Assembly (NCBI GenBank): GCA_002724975.1
Contig: PBQF01000042.1
Coordinates: forward strand, 1 to 24,133
Origin: Parcubacteria group bacterium
GTDB taxonomy: Bacteria > Patescibacteriota > Minisyncoccia > Phycocordibacterales > GCA-002724975
Reading direction: 5' to 3'
Length of the DNA stretch: 24,133 nt
Each line of letters begins with the position of its first letter. The first letter of the stretch is position 1. Below the pieces are notes generated by a model. It was not told the DNA's origin and ran no database searches. It saw only the letters and a program-made list of their open reading frames with translations. The position numbers were made by a program, and so were the translations under genes. This document shows positions 6,517 to 15,164 of this stretch, piece after piece.

Positions 6517-7683
6517 ATGAATAAAATCGAAAATTTACTCGAGAAATGTAAAGAATATGCTTTTGATTTAGATTTTAATAGAGCAAAACAATGGAAGTCA
6601 GAAGATGACAGCAGAGTGTTAGTTGGTTATATGCCAATCTATTTTCCAAGAGAGATATTGCATGCAGTAGGAGCAATGGGAGTTGGAGTCTTTGGAGGAG
6701 GAGATAGAAAACAAATAATTAAAGGGGATGCTTATTATCAATCCTATATCTGCCATATTCCAAGATCTATTATTGAATTAGCACTCGATAAACATATGGA
6801 TCATTTAGATGGATTTATATTTCCGTCAATTTGTGATGTAATAAGAAATCTTTCAGGAATCTTTAAGCAACTAAAAATAGGGAGATTTGTAAAATACATG
6901 GATTTTCCACAAAATTTCTTACCAGAAGTTGGGGGCAAGTTTTATCAAGATGAGATGAAGCATGTGTTGAAATACATCAAAGAATTAAATGGTGTAGAAT
7001 TAACAACAGAGAATCTGAATCATTCTATTGAGTTGTATAACAAGAATAGAAGATTAATTGAGCATATATATAATGTTCGTCAGGAGTTTCCTTGGCGACT
7101 GTCAATTGAAGATGTTTATCATGTGGTAAGAGCAGGAACAGTAATTCCTGTGGAAGAACATAATGAAATTTTGGAGGAACTTTGTGCTATTATTGATGAA
7201 GATATTGGGACTCCTATGGATAAAATTAAAGTAGTTGTTTCTGGAGCTTTCTGTGAACAACCATCAATAGGACTTATTAAAGCAATTGAGGAAGCAGGTT
7301 GTTATGTTGTTGATGATGATTATGTGCTAGGATCAAGAATGATTTTAACTGATATTGATTCTAAATCAGATAATCCTTTAGAAGCAATTTCTAACGCATA
7401 TATTTACCATAGTCAATATTCTTCTTCTATTTATGACGTACACAATCCAAAAGAATATCGATTAGCAAAAATTGCAAAACAAAGAAGTGCTGATGGGGTA
7501 ATATTCGCTTCTGCATCTTTTTGCGATCCATCTTTGTTAGACGCTCCAATCTTTCAGAATGCATTTGACAAATTAGGAATAAGATATATTGCTTTTCAAT
7601 ATTCAGAGAACATCAATCAATATAAAGTAATTAAAGAACAAGTAGGTACTTTTTCAGATTCGATTAAACTTTGGGAAGATTAA
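6517..7683 (+). CDS. bcrC: Benzoyl-CoA reductase subunit C (gamma)
   Basis: One of the two [4Fe-4S]-bearing catalytic subunits of class I benzoyl-CoA reductase, which reduces benzoyl-CoA to cyclohexa-1,5-diene-1-carboxyl-CoA at the cost of two ATP per electron pair. The 388-residue protein belongs to the BcrC/BadD/HgdB superfamily. It has GYMPIYFPREILHAVG, GDAYYQSYICHIPRS and FPSICDVIRNLSG, and near the C-terminus ASFCDPS. Cys79, Cys106 and Cys336 are the likely cluster ligands, in the three-cysteine pattern of the superfamily. It is the first gene of the operon and is followed by bcrB, bcrA and bcrD, the same C-B-A-D order as in Thauera. No clear ribosome binding site precedes the ATG, only an A-rich leader. 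Confidence 0.93.
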   Translation: MNKIENLLEKCKEYAFDLDFNRAKQWKSEDDSRVLVGYMPIYFPREILHAVGAMGVGVFGGGDRKQIIKGDAYYQSYICHIPRSIIELALDKHMDHLDGFIFPSICDVIRNLSGIFKQLKIGRFVKYMDFPQNFLPEVGGKFYQDEMKHVLKYIKELNGVELTTENLNHSIELYNKNRRLIEHIYNVRQEFPWRLSIEDVYHVVRAGTVIPVEEHNEILEELCAIIDEDIGTPMDKIKVVVSGAFCEQPSIGLIKAIEEAGCYVVDDDYVLGSRMILTDIDSKSDNPLEAISNAYIYHSQYSSSIYDVHNPKEYRLAKIAKQRSADGVIFASASFCDPSLLDAPIFQNAFDKLGIRYIAFQYSENINQYKVIKEQVGTFSDSIKLWED

Positions 7684-7723
7684 AAATTTATTAGTTAGAT
7701 ATTAGATTAAAGAAATAAATAAT

Positions 7724-9013
7724 ATGTCAAAAGAAGCACAAAAAGAAAGAAGCATGGTACTCCAAAAGGAGATGATAGCCGGACTTTTTAACGATTTAGC
7801 AAATGCAAAGGAATTAGGTAAAAAGGTGTGTTATACTTTTATACCAGGCAACCTTTCTGAACTAATCAGAACCTTTGATATGCTACCTGTATATCCTGAG
7901 ATAAATGCACTACAATCTGCAATGAGAAAAAAATCAGCATCATATATTAAGGAAGCGGAAAGAAATGCACATTCAGAAGATGTATGTACTTATGTAAAGT
8001 GTGATGTAGGCATGATGATGAAAGGAAATATTGGCCCTACAGGTCAGAAAATACCAGAACCAGATGTTTTACTTTTATCTTATACGGGTTGTTTTACCTT
8101 TTTAAAATGGTTTGAAACTCTGAAAAGAGAATACCCTAATGCAAAAGTAATTATGGTTCACACTCCATATCAGGAAAATGCAGAAATGACACCTGAAATG
8201 ACAGAGTATATGGTAAAACAATTTACTGAGGAAGTTATCCCTCAGTTTGAGAAAGTTACAGGTATTAAGTATGATGAGGGGAAACTTAAAAAACACTTAG
8301 AATTAGCAAAAGAAGCGGAAGATTGGATTACTAAAATATTTGACACAACTAAACATAAACCATCTCCAATTGACGCATATTTTGCAGGCGTTTACTACAT
8401 AGGACCAATTAATATTGGATTCAGAGGAACTGAAAAAGCAGTAGAGTATTATAGAGAATTGTACTCTGAAATTCAGGAGAGAATTCGTTTAGGTTTAGGT
8501 CCTATTACACCTGAAGGAGAGATGAAAGAAGAAAAATACAGATTAGTAGTTGAGGGTCCTCCAAACTGGACTTCCTTCAGAGAGTTCTGGAGAATCTTTT
8601 ATGATATTGGAGCCGTAATTGTTGCATCTTCCTATACAAAAGTAGGTGGCGTATATGATATGGGATGGAGGCACGATCCTAGCCGACCTCTTGAATCATT
8701 AGCAGAATATTGTATGAATTGTTATACAAATTTAAACATCCCTCAAAGGATAGATTTATTATCTAAATGTATTGAGAATTATGATGCGGATGGATATATT
8801 ACCAATTCTATAAAAAGTTGTAATTCTTTTTCAGCAGGGCAATTAGGAATGATGAGAGAGATTGAAGATAGATTAGAAATCCCAGTTGGATTTATCGAAT
8901 CAGATTTAGTAGATCCAAGATACTTCTCTTATTCAAACATAAAAAACAGATTAGAATCATTTTTCCAGATGTTAGAGCAAAGAAAATCAATGGAAACAAT
9001 AAACGAAAAGTAA
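7724..9013 (+). CDS. bcrB: Benzoyl-CoA reductase subunit B (beta)
   Basis: Second catalytic [4Fe-4S] subunit of benzoyl-CoA reductase, paired with BcrC. The 429-residue product shows SMVLQKEMIAG, HSEDVCTYVKCDVG (Cys88), LLSYTGCFTFLKWFE (Cys123), SPIDAYF.GVYYIGP, VVEGPPNWTSFREFW, VASSYTKVGG and SIKSCNSFSAGQ (Cys366), all familiar from the Thauera/Rhodopseudomonas BcrB/BadE type rather than the Azoarcus Bzd type as I remember them. Cys88, Cys123 and Cys366 are the likely cluster ligands. It follows bcrC after 40 bp and precedes bcrA by 12 bp. Confidence 0.94.
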   Translation: MSKEAQKERSMVLQKEMIAGLFNDLANAKELGKKVCYTFIPGNLSELIRTFDMLPVYPEINALQSAMRKKSASYIKEAERNAHSEDVCTYVKCDVGMMMKGNIGPTGQKIPEPDVLLLSYTGCFTFLKWFETLKREYPNAKVIMVHTPYQENAEMTPEMTEYMVKQFTEEVIPQFEKVTGIKYDEGKLKKHLELAKEAEDWITKIFDTTKHKPSPIDAYFAGVYYIGPINIGFRGTEKAVEYYRELYSEIQERIRLGLGPITPEGEMKEEKYRLVVEGPPNWTSFREFWRIFYDIGAVIVASSYTKVGGVYDMGWRHDPSRPLESLAEYCMNCYTNLNIPQRIDLLSKCIENYDADGYITNSIKSCNSFSAGQLGMMREIEDRLEIPVGFIESDLVDPRYFSYSNIKNRLESFFQMLEQRKSMETINEK

Positions 9014-9025
9014 AATAATTACAGA

Positions 9026-10432
9026 ATGAAGAAATATTATTTAGGTATTGATTTAGGTTCAACCACTTCAAAAGCAGTTATCATTAACGAAAAAGATGAG
9101 ATAATTGGAAGAGGAATTACAAATACTAGAGCAAACTATAAAGTAGCAGCTGATATTGCAAGAGAGGAGGCTACATATGATGCAAGATTTACACTTCTTA
9201 CACAAAGATTACAGACTGAAATTGACTCAAAACCTGAGTTTAAAAAGTATATGAAAGATATCCGTTCTGTATTTCAATATCGTCAGTTTAAAAGAAGAAT
9301 GGATAGTTTAAGAAAGACTCTTTTACAAACTGTTGATAATTTTACTTATGACAATAAAGAAGATGTAAAAAACGAACTGATTAAAATTTTAGATTTAATT
9401 GAACCTCAAATAAGAAATGAATTTGTTAATGAAGATTTAGGCTCTAAAAATCAATTTTTCAGAGATATTGTAAGTGAAAGGTATAATCAAGAAGTTGAAA
9501 AAGCAGATAAATTAGTTTTTGAACCTTTAATGTTAGCATTCGATAAAAGTATTACTCCAGTTGAAAATGAAATGGTAAAATACAATTTCAAGGAACTGGT
9601 AGATGAATCAATGAATGTATTAGATAAAAAGTACAAAGGATTGGTTGATGAGCCAGAACATGATGATAAAGAAGATTGGTATTATGCAGAACTGAATGCA
9701 GTAAAAAGCAATTATAAAAATGTTGAAAGCACTTTAAGAGAACATATTGATGAGATTGCAGATGAGGATATTCATATTGCAAATATGGTTGGTACTGGTT
9801 ATGGTAGAGCATTACTTCCTTTCCCAGAAGACTGTATTAAATCAGAAATTTTATGTCATGCATTTGGGGCTCATGCTGTATTTCCGAACACACGAACAGT
9901 TTTAGATATTGGAGGTCAGGATACTAAGGCAATTCAGGTTGATACTCATGGATTGGTTACTTCTTTTCATATGAACGATAGATGTGCAGCCGGTTGTGGT
10001 AGATATCTTGGATATATTGCAGATGAGTTTGGGATTTCTTTAAATGAATTAGGACCAGAAGCATTAGAGGCAGATAAAGAAGCCACAATTTGTTCTACTT
10101 GTACTGTTTTTGCAGGTACTGAGGTAAAAGAACTTTTACATAATGGAGAAAAAAGACCAAATATATTAGCAGGATTACATAAAGCAATTGTACAAAGAGC
10201 AATGTCTTTAATTGCTCGTTCGGGAGGTGTTCGTGATGAATTTACTTTCACGGGAGGAGTTGCAAGAAATCAGGCAGTATTAAAATATGTAAAACAAATG
10301 GTAACGGATTCTTATGGTGAACTTACAATGAATATCCACACAGATTCCATTTTTATGGGAGCGTTAGGAGGAGCAATGTTTGCTAGAAGAAATATTGCAG
10401 TTGATTTACCATCAAAAAAGAAAAAGAAATAA
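9026..10432 (+). CDS. bcrA: Benzoyl-CoA reductase subunit A (alpha, ATP-hydrolysing)
   Basis: ATPase subunit that, with BcrD, drives electrons from ferredoxin into BcrBC. The 468-residue protein is an ASKHA-fold ATPase of the BcrAD/BadFG family. It has the N-terminal phosphate loop GIDLGSTTSKAV (about 6-17), a long helical insertion (about 40-245) typical of BcrA/BadF, then GTGYGRALLPFP, LDIGGQDTKAIQV, NDRCAAGCGR (Cys320, Cys324) and ICSTCTVFAGTEV (Cys356, Cys359). One cysteine from each of the last two motifs is expected to hold the [4Fe-4S] cluster bridging BcrA and BcrD. It ends in a lysine tail. One base separates it from the bcrD start. Confidence 0.94.
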   Translation: MKKYYLGIDLGSTTSKAVIINEKDEIIGRGITNTRANYKVAADIAREEATYDARFTLLTQRLQTEIDSKPEFKKYMKDIRSVFQYRQFKRRMDSLRKTLLQTVDNFTYDNKEDVKNELIKILDLIEPQIRNEFVNEDLGSKNQFFRDIVSERYNQEVEKADKLVFEPLMLAFDKSITPVENEMVKYNFKELVDESMNVLDKKYKGLVDEPEHDDKEDWYYAELNAVKSNYKNVESTLREHIDEIADEDIHIANMVGTGYGRALLPFPEDCIKSEILCHAFGAHAVFPNTRTVLDIGGQDTKAIQVDTHGLVTSFHMNDRCAAGCGRYLGYIADEFGISLNELGPEALEADKEATICSTCTVFAGTEVKELLHNGEKRPNILAGLHKAIVQRAMSLIARSGGVRDEFTFTGGVARNQAVLKYVKQMVTDSYGELTMNIHTDSIFMGALGGAMFARRNIAVDLPSKKKKK

Positions 10433-10433
10433 T

Positions 10434-11285
10434 ATGAGCAATACAATTTATACAATGGGTGTTGATGTTGGTGGAAGTTACATCAAAAGTGTTTTGATTT
10501 CTTATAATCAAGAAACTGGAGACCATAAAGTTTTAGATAAACAAACTGAGAAAATTAGAAAGAGAAACCCTAAAGTTGTTGCAACTGAAACTGTAGCAAC
10601 ATTATTAGGAAGAAACAATCTGGATTATGATAATGATATTGCCTATTTAGCTTCTACTGGTGAAGGTGAAATGGTAGAAAGAAAAACAGGACATTTTTAT
10701 AGTATGACTTCTCATTCCAGAGGTGGAAAACATTTCTTTCCAAAGGCAAAAACAGTAGTCGATATGGGTGGGCTTTATGTTCGTGCTATTAAAATTGATG
10801 AAAAAGGAAAAGTAATTGACTATAAAATGACAGGACAATGTGCATCTGGTTCGGGTCAGTTTATCGAAAACATTTCAAGGTATCTTGGTTTGGCAATTGA
10901 GGAAGTTGGAGAGATGTCATTAAAAGCAGATAACCCAGAAGTTCCATCAGGAATTTGTGCCGTACTTGCAGAAACTGATGTAATTAACTTAGTTTCAAAA
11001 GGACTGTCAACTCCAAATATTGTAAAAGGAATTAACCTTTCTATTGCACAAAGAGTAGTTAAATTATTAGGTGCTCTGAAAGCAGAGTCACCAATAGCAC
11101 TTGTTGGAGGTATGGGTATGAATGAAGGAATGGTACAAGCAGTTGAAGAACTTGCAGAGGGAAAGAAAAATAGAGATTTTGTGTTCTTAAGCAGTAATGA
11201 AGCAATTTATTCTGGTGCAATTGGAGCAGCACTTTGGGGAGGTTTTAGGTATTATAAACTGAAGGAAAAAGGAGTAAGTTTATAA
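10434..11285 (+). CDS. bcrD: Benzoyl-CoA reductase subunit D (delta, ATP-hydrolysing)
   Basis: Smaller ATPase partner of BcrA. I placed the start at the ATG at 10434, one base after the bcrA stop, giving 283 residues, the usual BcrD/BadG length; the frame is open further upstream inside bcrA but adds only unrelated residues. The domain starts with MGVDVGGSYIKSVLI, followed by ASTGEGEMV, VDMGGLYVRAIK, GQCASGSGQFIENIS (Cys136), GICAVLAETDVINLVS (Cys175) and LVGGMGMN. Cys136 and Cys175 are the predicted ligands for its half of the bridging cluster. Confidence 0.93.
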   Translation: MSNTIYTMGVDVGGSYIKSVLISYNQETGDHKVLDKQTEKIRKRNPKVVATETVATLLGRNNLDYDNDIAYLASTGEGEMVERKTGHFYSMTSHSRGGKHFFPKAKTVVDMGGLYVRAIKIDEKGKVIDYKMTGQCASGSGQFIENISRYLGLAIEEVGEMSLKADNPEVPSGICAVLAETDVINLVSKGLSTPNIVKGINLSIAQRVVKLLGALKAESPIALVGGMGMNEGMVQAVEELAEGKKNRDFVFLSSNEAIYSGAIGAALWGGFRYYKLKEKGVSL

Positions 11286-11288
11286 AAT

Positions 11289-12995
11289 ATGAAAACACTT
11301 CATTCAGAAATATCCTTAGGAGAGATTGTAATAAACATCCCGACTTTACTAATTGAAAATAGTGAAAAGTTTTCGAATAAAGTTGTTTTTCAAGAGAAGG
11401 TAAATGGAGTTTTTGAAGGGATAATCTGGAGTGATTTCTTTTCCAACATTAAAAATATTGCAGCAAATCTTACTGATTTAGGTTTTTCTGAGGGTGAAAA
11501 AATGGTAATTTATTCTCCAAACAGATTAGAGATGTTGGAGTTGGAATTAGCAATTATGTCAATAGGTGGAATTGCGGTTCCGATATTTGCATATTTCCGT
11601 GAGGATACTGCAAAATTACTAATGGAGCATTCTGATTCTACTTACTTAGCAGTTGAAAGACAATTACAATTGGATAGAACAGATGTTTCAATTCCGTTTA
11701 AAAAAATCATTCATTTTGAGGAAGTAAAGAGTGAGAAGTTTGACAATTTAATGCCATTCAAATCTTTATTAAACAAAAACGAAAAAGAATTAATTTTAGA
11801 TATTTCTCCTGATACAGTTTGTTTAAATATGTACACTTCTGGTACAATGGGAACTCCAAAATGTGTGCAATTAACTCATAAAAATATTTTATCTCAACAA
11901 GCAGCAATAAAAGAGATTTTAAAAGTAAATGAGGAAGATAGGTTTCTTTCGTATTTACCTTGGCATCATAGTTTTGGAGGGATTTTTGAACTTTTTACAG
12001 CCATTTATAATGGTGCAACTTATTCGGTTGAATCTTCCTTTGGAAAAGACACAAAAGAAATAATGGAAAATTGGAAAGAGATAAAACCAACCGTGTTTTT
12101 CTCTGTTCCTAAAGTATATCAGAATTTGGTTGAACTGTGTAATCAGGATGAAAATACAAAACAACTCTTTTTTGATTCTGGACTGAAGTTTATTTTTACA
12201 GCAGCAGCAGCACTTCCAATTAATTTGTCTACTCTTTTTCAGGAGAAAGGAATTGCAGTTATTGAAGGTTGGGGATTGACTGAAACATCTCCTTGTTGTA
12301 CACTCACAAATCCTGATTTGGAAAGAGTTACAGGTGTTGTTGGGCTACCAATTCCTGGTGTAAGTGTGCGGATTGCGGAGGATGATGAGATTCATGTAAA
12401 AGGTCCGAATGTAATGACTGAGTACTATAAAAATGATGAAGCAAATAAAGATATTTTTACTAATGACGGATGGTACAGAACAGGTGATGTTGGTGCTTTA
12501 ACATCTACAGGTTTAAAATTAATTAGTAGAAAAGATAGAATTTTCAAACTATCTAATGGAGAAAAAGTTATTCCTACTGATTTGGAGAAAATCATTGAAA
12601 AAAAATGTCATTATGTGCAATATGTAATCGTTTCAGGAAGCGGTTATGATTATCCAGTCGCGCTTATATTTCCTAATCATAATATATTGAAAAATCCTAA
12701 TTATCAGAAGTCTCCTGAAGATGGTTGTTTTTGTCCTAGAGATTTAAATGAGTTCGGAAGATGTTTGCAAGGTTGTTTAAAACAATCAAATGATGAATTG
12801 AAACAAAAATTTGCAAAAATAAAGAAAGCAGTTATTTTGGATTCATGCCTATCTTTAGATGATAATACACTTACACCATCAATGAAAATGGCGCCAAAGA
12901 GAGTATTGGATAAATATAAAGACCATTATGAAAACTTGTATGGAGAAGAGTTACCACATGGAGATAATTTATATGTAATTGATTTAGCAGAATAA
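11289..12995 (+). CDS. AMP-forming acyl/aryl-CoA ligase
   Basis: Forms a CoA thioester from a carboxylic acid through an acyl-adenylate. The 568-residue protein has the ATP-binding YTSGTMGTPK (182-191), GWGLTETSP (adenylate motif), RTGDVG, and a C-terminal TPSMK with the probable catalytic Lys533. Its overall style is that of long-chain acyl-CoA synthetases (FAA1/AMP-binding class) rather than the compact benzoate-CoA ligases. An unusual cysteine cluster, C-x-C-x9-C-x3-C at 480, 482, 492 and 496, may bind a metal. Placed between bcrD and the second reductase set, it probably activates an aromatic or alicyclic acid such as benzoate, 4-hydroxybenzoate or a cyclohexane carboxylate. The substrate cannot be read from the sequence. 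Confidence 0.85.
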   Translation: MKTLHSEISLGEIVINIPTLLIENSEKFSNKVVFQEKVNGVFEGIIWSDFFSNIKNIAANLTDLGFSEGEKMVIYSPNRLEMLELELAIMSIGGIAVPIFAYFREDTAKLLMEHSDSTYLAVERQLQLDRTDVSIPFKKIIHFEEVKSEKFDNLMPFKSLLNKNEKELILDISPDTVCLNMYTSGTMGTPKCVQLTHKNILSQQAAIKEILKVNEEDRFLSYLPWHHSFGGIFELFTAIYNGATYSVESSFGKDTKEIMENWKEIKPTVFFSVPKVYQNLVELCNQDENTKQLFFDSGLKFIFTAAAALPINLSTLFQEKGIAVIEGWGLTETSPCCTLTNPDLERVTGVVGLPIPGVSVRIAEDDEIHVKGPNVMTEYYKNDEANKDIFTNDGWYRTGDVGALTSTGLKLISRKDRIFKLSNGEKVIPTDLEKIIEKKCHYVQYVIVSGSGYDYPVALIFPNHNILKNPNYQKSPEDGCFCPRDLNEFGRCLQGCLKQSNDELKQKFAKIKKAVILDSCLSLDDNTLTPSMKMAPKRVLDKYKDHYENLYGEELPHGDNLYVIDLAE

Positions 12996-12996
12996 A

Positions 12997-14199
12997 ATGT
13001 CAGACTACAAAATCCATACAACCAAAGATTTAAAACAACTAATGAATGGATATTTCTCTGATTTATCTAATTCAAAAAAAGTTGCATGGTGCACATCTGT
13101 TGGTCCTGCCGAACTTCTAAGGAGTTTTGGTTTTGAAGTGTATTTCCCTGAAAATCATGGTGCACTTTTAGGAGCAAGCCGAACTGCAATGGATTTTATT
13201 CCAGAATCGGTAAAATTGGGTTATGCAGGAGATATCTGTTCTTATTTAACTGCAGATATCGGATCGTACTTACAGAATAAAACTCCTCTTACAAAACAAT
13301 ATGGTATGGATGGAGTTCCTAAACCTGATTTGATAGTTTATAACACAAATCAATGTAGAGAAGTTCAGGATTGGTTTATGTGGTTTGCAAAGGAATTTAA
13401 CTGTCCTATTTTCGGAATAAAACCTCCAAGGTATTTAGATGAGGTGAGTAAAGAAGATATTGAAGATGTTTCTGCACAATTCAAAGAAATGATTCCACTT
13501 TGCGAGAGCGCATCAGAGAATAAATTTGACATTGACAGATTCAGACATACATTAAATTTAAGTAAAGAAGCAACCGATTTATGGAAGGATTGTTTGAATA
13601 CTGGAAAAAACTCTCTATCTCCAATTAGTTTTTTTGATGGTACAATTCATATGGGACCAATTGTTGTTTTAAGGGGTACTGAAAAAGCAAAAGAATATTA
13701 TCAGAAACTTTATCAGGAACTTCAAAATAATGTAGATAATGGCAATGGTTTTTTACAAAAACCTGATAGCAGAGTGTATTGGGAGGGTATGCCAATTTGG
13801 GGAAAATTGAGGTATTTTTCTAATCTATTCTCAGAAAACAACTCTGCAGTAGTGGCTTCTACATATTGTAATTCTTGGATTTTTGATTCTTTTGATAGTA
13901 AAGATCCCTTTGCATCATCAGCACTTGCTTATACAGAGATTTTTATTAATAGAAGTGAAGAAGCTAAATTTAAAATTCTAAAAAAACATATTCAAGAATT
14001 TAATATTAATGGAATGATTTTCCATGACGCAAAAACTTGTTTTAATAACTCAAATGCACGCTTTGGGATGCCTCAAAGATTAAAAGAAGAAACAGGAATA
14101 GAGACTCTTGTAATTGAAGGAGATTTATGTGATTTGCGATTTTTCTCTGAAGGGCAAACAACAACAAAAGTTGAAACTTTTATTGAACAAATGAGCTGA
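12997..14199 (+). CDS. Second BcrB/HgdB-like subunit (unpaired 2-hydroxyacyl-CoA dehydratase-family protein)
   Basis: A 400-residue relative of BcrB and of the 2-hydroxyacyl-CoA dehydratase D-component. Segments parallel BcrB in order: AWCTSVGPAELLRSFG, GDICSYLTADIG (Cys81), YNTNQCREVQDWF (Cys120), SPISFFDGTIHMGPI, LRGTEKAKEYYQ.LYQEL, a YWEGMPIWG block where BcrB has VEGPPNWTS, VASTYC, and FHDAKTCFNNSNARFG (Cys348). The three expected cluster cysteines are kept, and there are nine cysteines in all. No second catalytic subunit partners it, but an HgdC-like ATPase is two genes downstream. It may be a homodimeric ATP-driven reductase, an alternative BcrC partner, or a relative of the single-subunit double-cubane-cluster proteins. 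Function unknown. Confidence 0.85.
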   Translation: MSDYKIHTTKDLKQLMNGYFSDLSNSKKVAWCTSVGPAELLRSFGFEVYFPENHGALLGASRTAMDFIPESVKLGYAGDICSYLTADIGSYLQNKTPLTKQYGMDGVPKPDLIVYNTNQCREVQDWFMWFAKEFNCPIFGIKPPRYLDEVSKEDIEDVSAQFKEMIPLCESASENKFDIDRFRHTLNLSKEATDLWKDCLNTGKNSLSPISFFDGTIHMGPIVVLRGTEKAKEYYQKLYQELQNNVDNGNGFLQKPDSRVYWEGMPIWGKLRYFSNLFSENNSAVVASTYCNSWIFDSFDSKDPFASSALAYTEIFINRSEEAKFKILKKHIQEFNINGMIFHDAKTCFNNSNARFGMPQRLKEETGIETLVIEGDLCDLRFFSEGQTTTKVETFIEQMS

Positions 14200-15164
14200 T
14201 GCAGAAAATAAAAAAAATAGCAATTATTGGATTAGGACCTGTTGGTATGGTTTTAGCTGTGCATTTAAAAAATGCAGGACATAATATTGCTTTATTTGTA
14301 AGGAGTGAAGAAAAAAAAGAAGTGATTGAAGATAACGGAATCACATTGACTGGATTTATTGAGAATAAAGCTGACTTTAAATTTGTGTATGATGATATTT
14401 CTGAAGTTGGAAATTTTAATCCTGAAGTTATTATTTCAGCAGTAAAATCACATCAAATTGCTCTGTTATTAGAGATGGTAAAACCCTATATTTCAGAAGA
14501 TACTTTAATGCTTTGCGCTCAGAATGGTATTGATACTGAATTTGAGTATTCTTCAGTTTTTGATAATTCCAAATTGTTAAGAATGGTTATTAATTTTGCA
14601 GGAAAATTAAAAAACCCTTCAGAAACTGAAGTTATGTTCATTAATGCTCCTAATTATATTGCTTCTTTAGAGAAAGAGAATGATGCCTTATCAGAAGTTA
14701 TTGCAAATTCACTTTCAAATAATAAGTTAGATACTATTTCGTGCTCTTATCAGGGTTTAAAGAAAAGCATTTGGGAGAAAACAATCCTTAATTCTTCTTT
14801 GAGTGCACTTTGCGCACTTTCAAAACTTACAATGTTAGAGGCAATGTCAGATCCTGATTTGGTTTTAGTAATTAGGCAAACAATTGAAGAATCTATAGAA
14901 GTGGCACAAAAAGAAGGAATTAATATTTCTGATGACTTCCTTGACCATAGTATTATTTACTTAACAAAAGCAGGAAATCATTTTCCATCATTAGCATTAG
15001 ATTTTATAAATAATAAATCAACAGAAATAGATTTGTTTAATGGTAAAATTGTTGATTATAGTAAAATCCATAACCTTAGAACTCCCATCAACTCAGCATT
15101 TTCTTCTATGATGAGAGCAATGACTGCAAAAGCAAAAAGGGAACAATTAAATCAATCATTATGA
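14199..15164 (+). CDS. PanE/ApbA-family NAD(P)-dependent reductase
   Basis: Resembles 2-dehydropantoate 2-reductase, 321 residues. The N-terminal Rossmann motif is IIGLGPVGMVLAVHL with a following arginine (FVRSEE) suited to NADPH. The C-terminal ApbA domain has SIWEKTILNSSLSALCAL, with the family's catalytic Lys and Asn, and PSLALDFINNKSTEIDLFNG. The gene overlaps the upstream reductase-subunit gene by 1 bp and the downstream activase gene by 4 bp, so it is wedged inside the second ATP-driven reductase set. True pantothenate synthesis is unlikely there; a 3-hydroxy- or 2-hydroxy-acid dehydrogenase role within the aromatic pathway is more plausible, but the substrate is unknown. Confidence 0.82.
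   Translation: MQKIKKIAIIGLGPVGMVLAVHLKNAGHNIALFVRSEEKKEVIEDNGITLTGFIENKADFKFVYDDISEVGNFNPEVIISAVKSHQIALLLEMVKPYISEDTLMLCAQNGIDTEFEYSSVFDNSKLLRMVINFAGKLKNPSETEVMFINAPNYIASLEKENDALSEVIANSLSNNKLDTISCSYQGLKKSIWEKTILNSSLSALCALSKLTMLEAMSDPDLVLVIRQTIEESIEVAQKEGINISDDFLDHSIIYLTKAGNHFPSLALDFINNKSTEIDLFNGKIVDYSKIHNLRTPINSAFSSMMRAMTAKAKREQLNQSL

Noticed and set aside
9588..9812. Antisense open frame inside bcrA (and similar ones inside nadB, nadA, xdhC-like, bcrB, oah-region and hcr genes)
   Set aside because: Their translations have no recognisable domain and lie wholly within well-identified genes on the other strand; they are shadows.
10380..10433. Earlier start for bcrD inside bcrA
   Set aside because: It would overlap bcrA by 53 bp and add 18 unrelated residues; the start at 10434 gives the usual family length and begins just before the ATPase loop.
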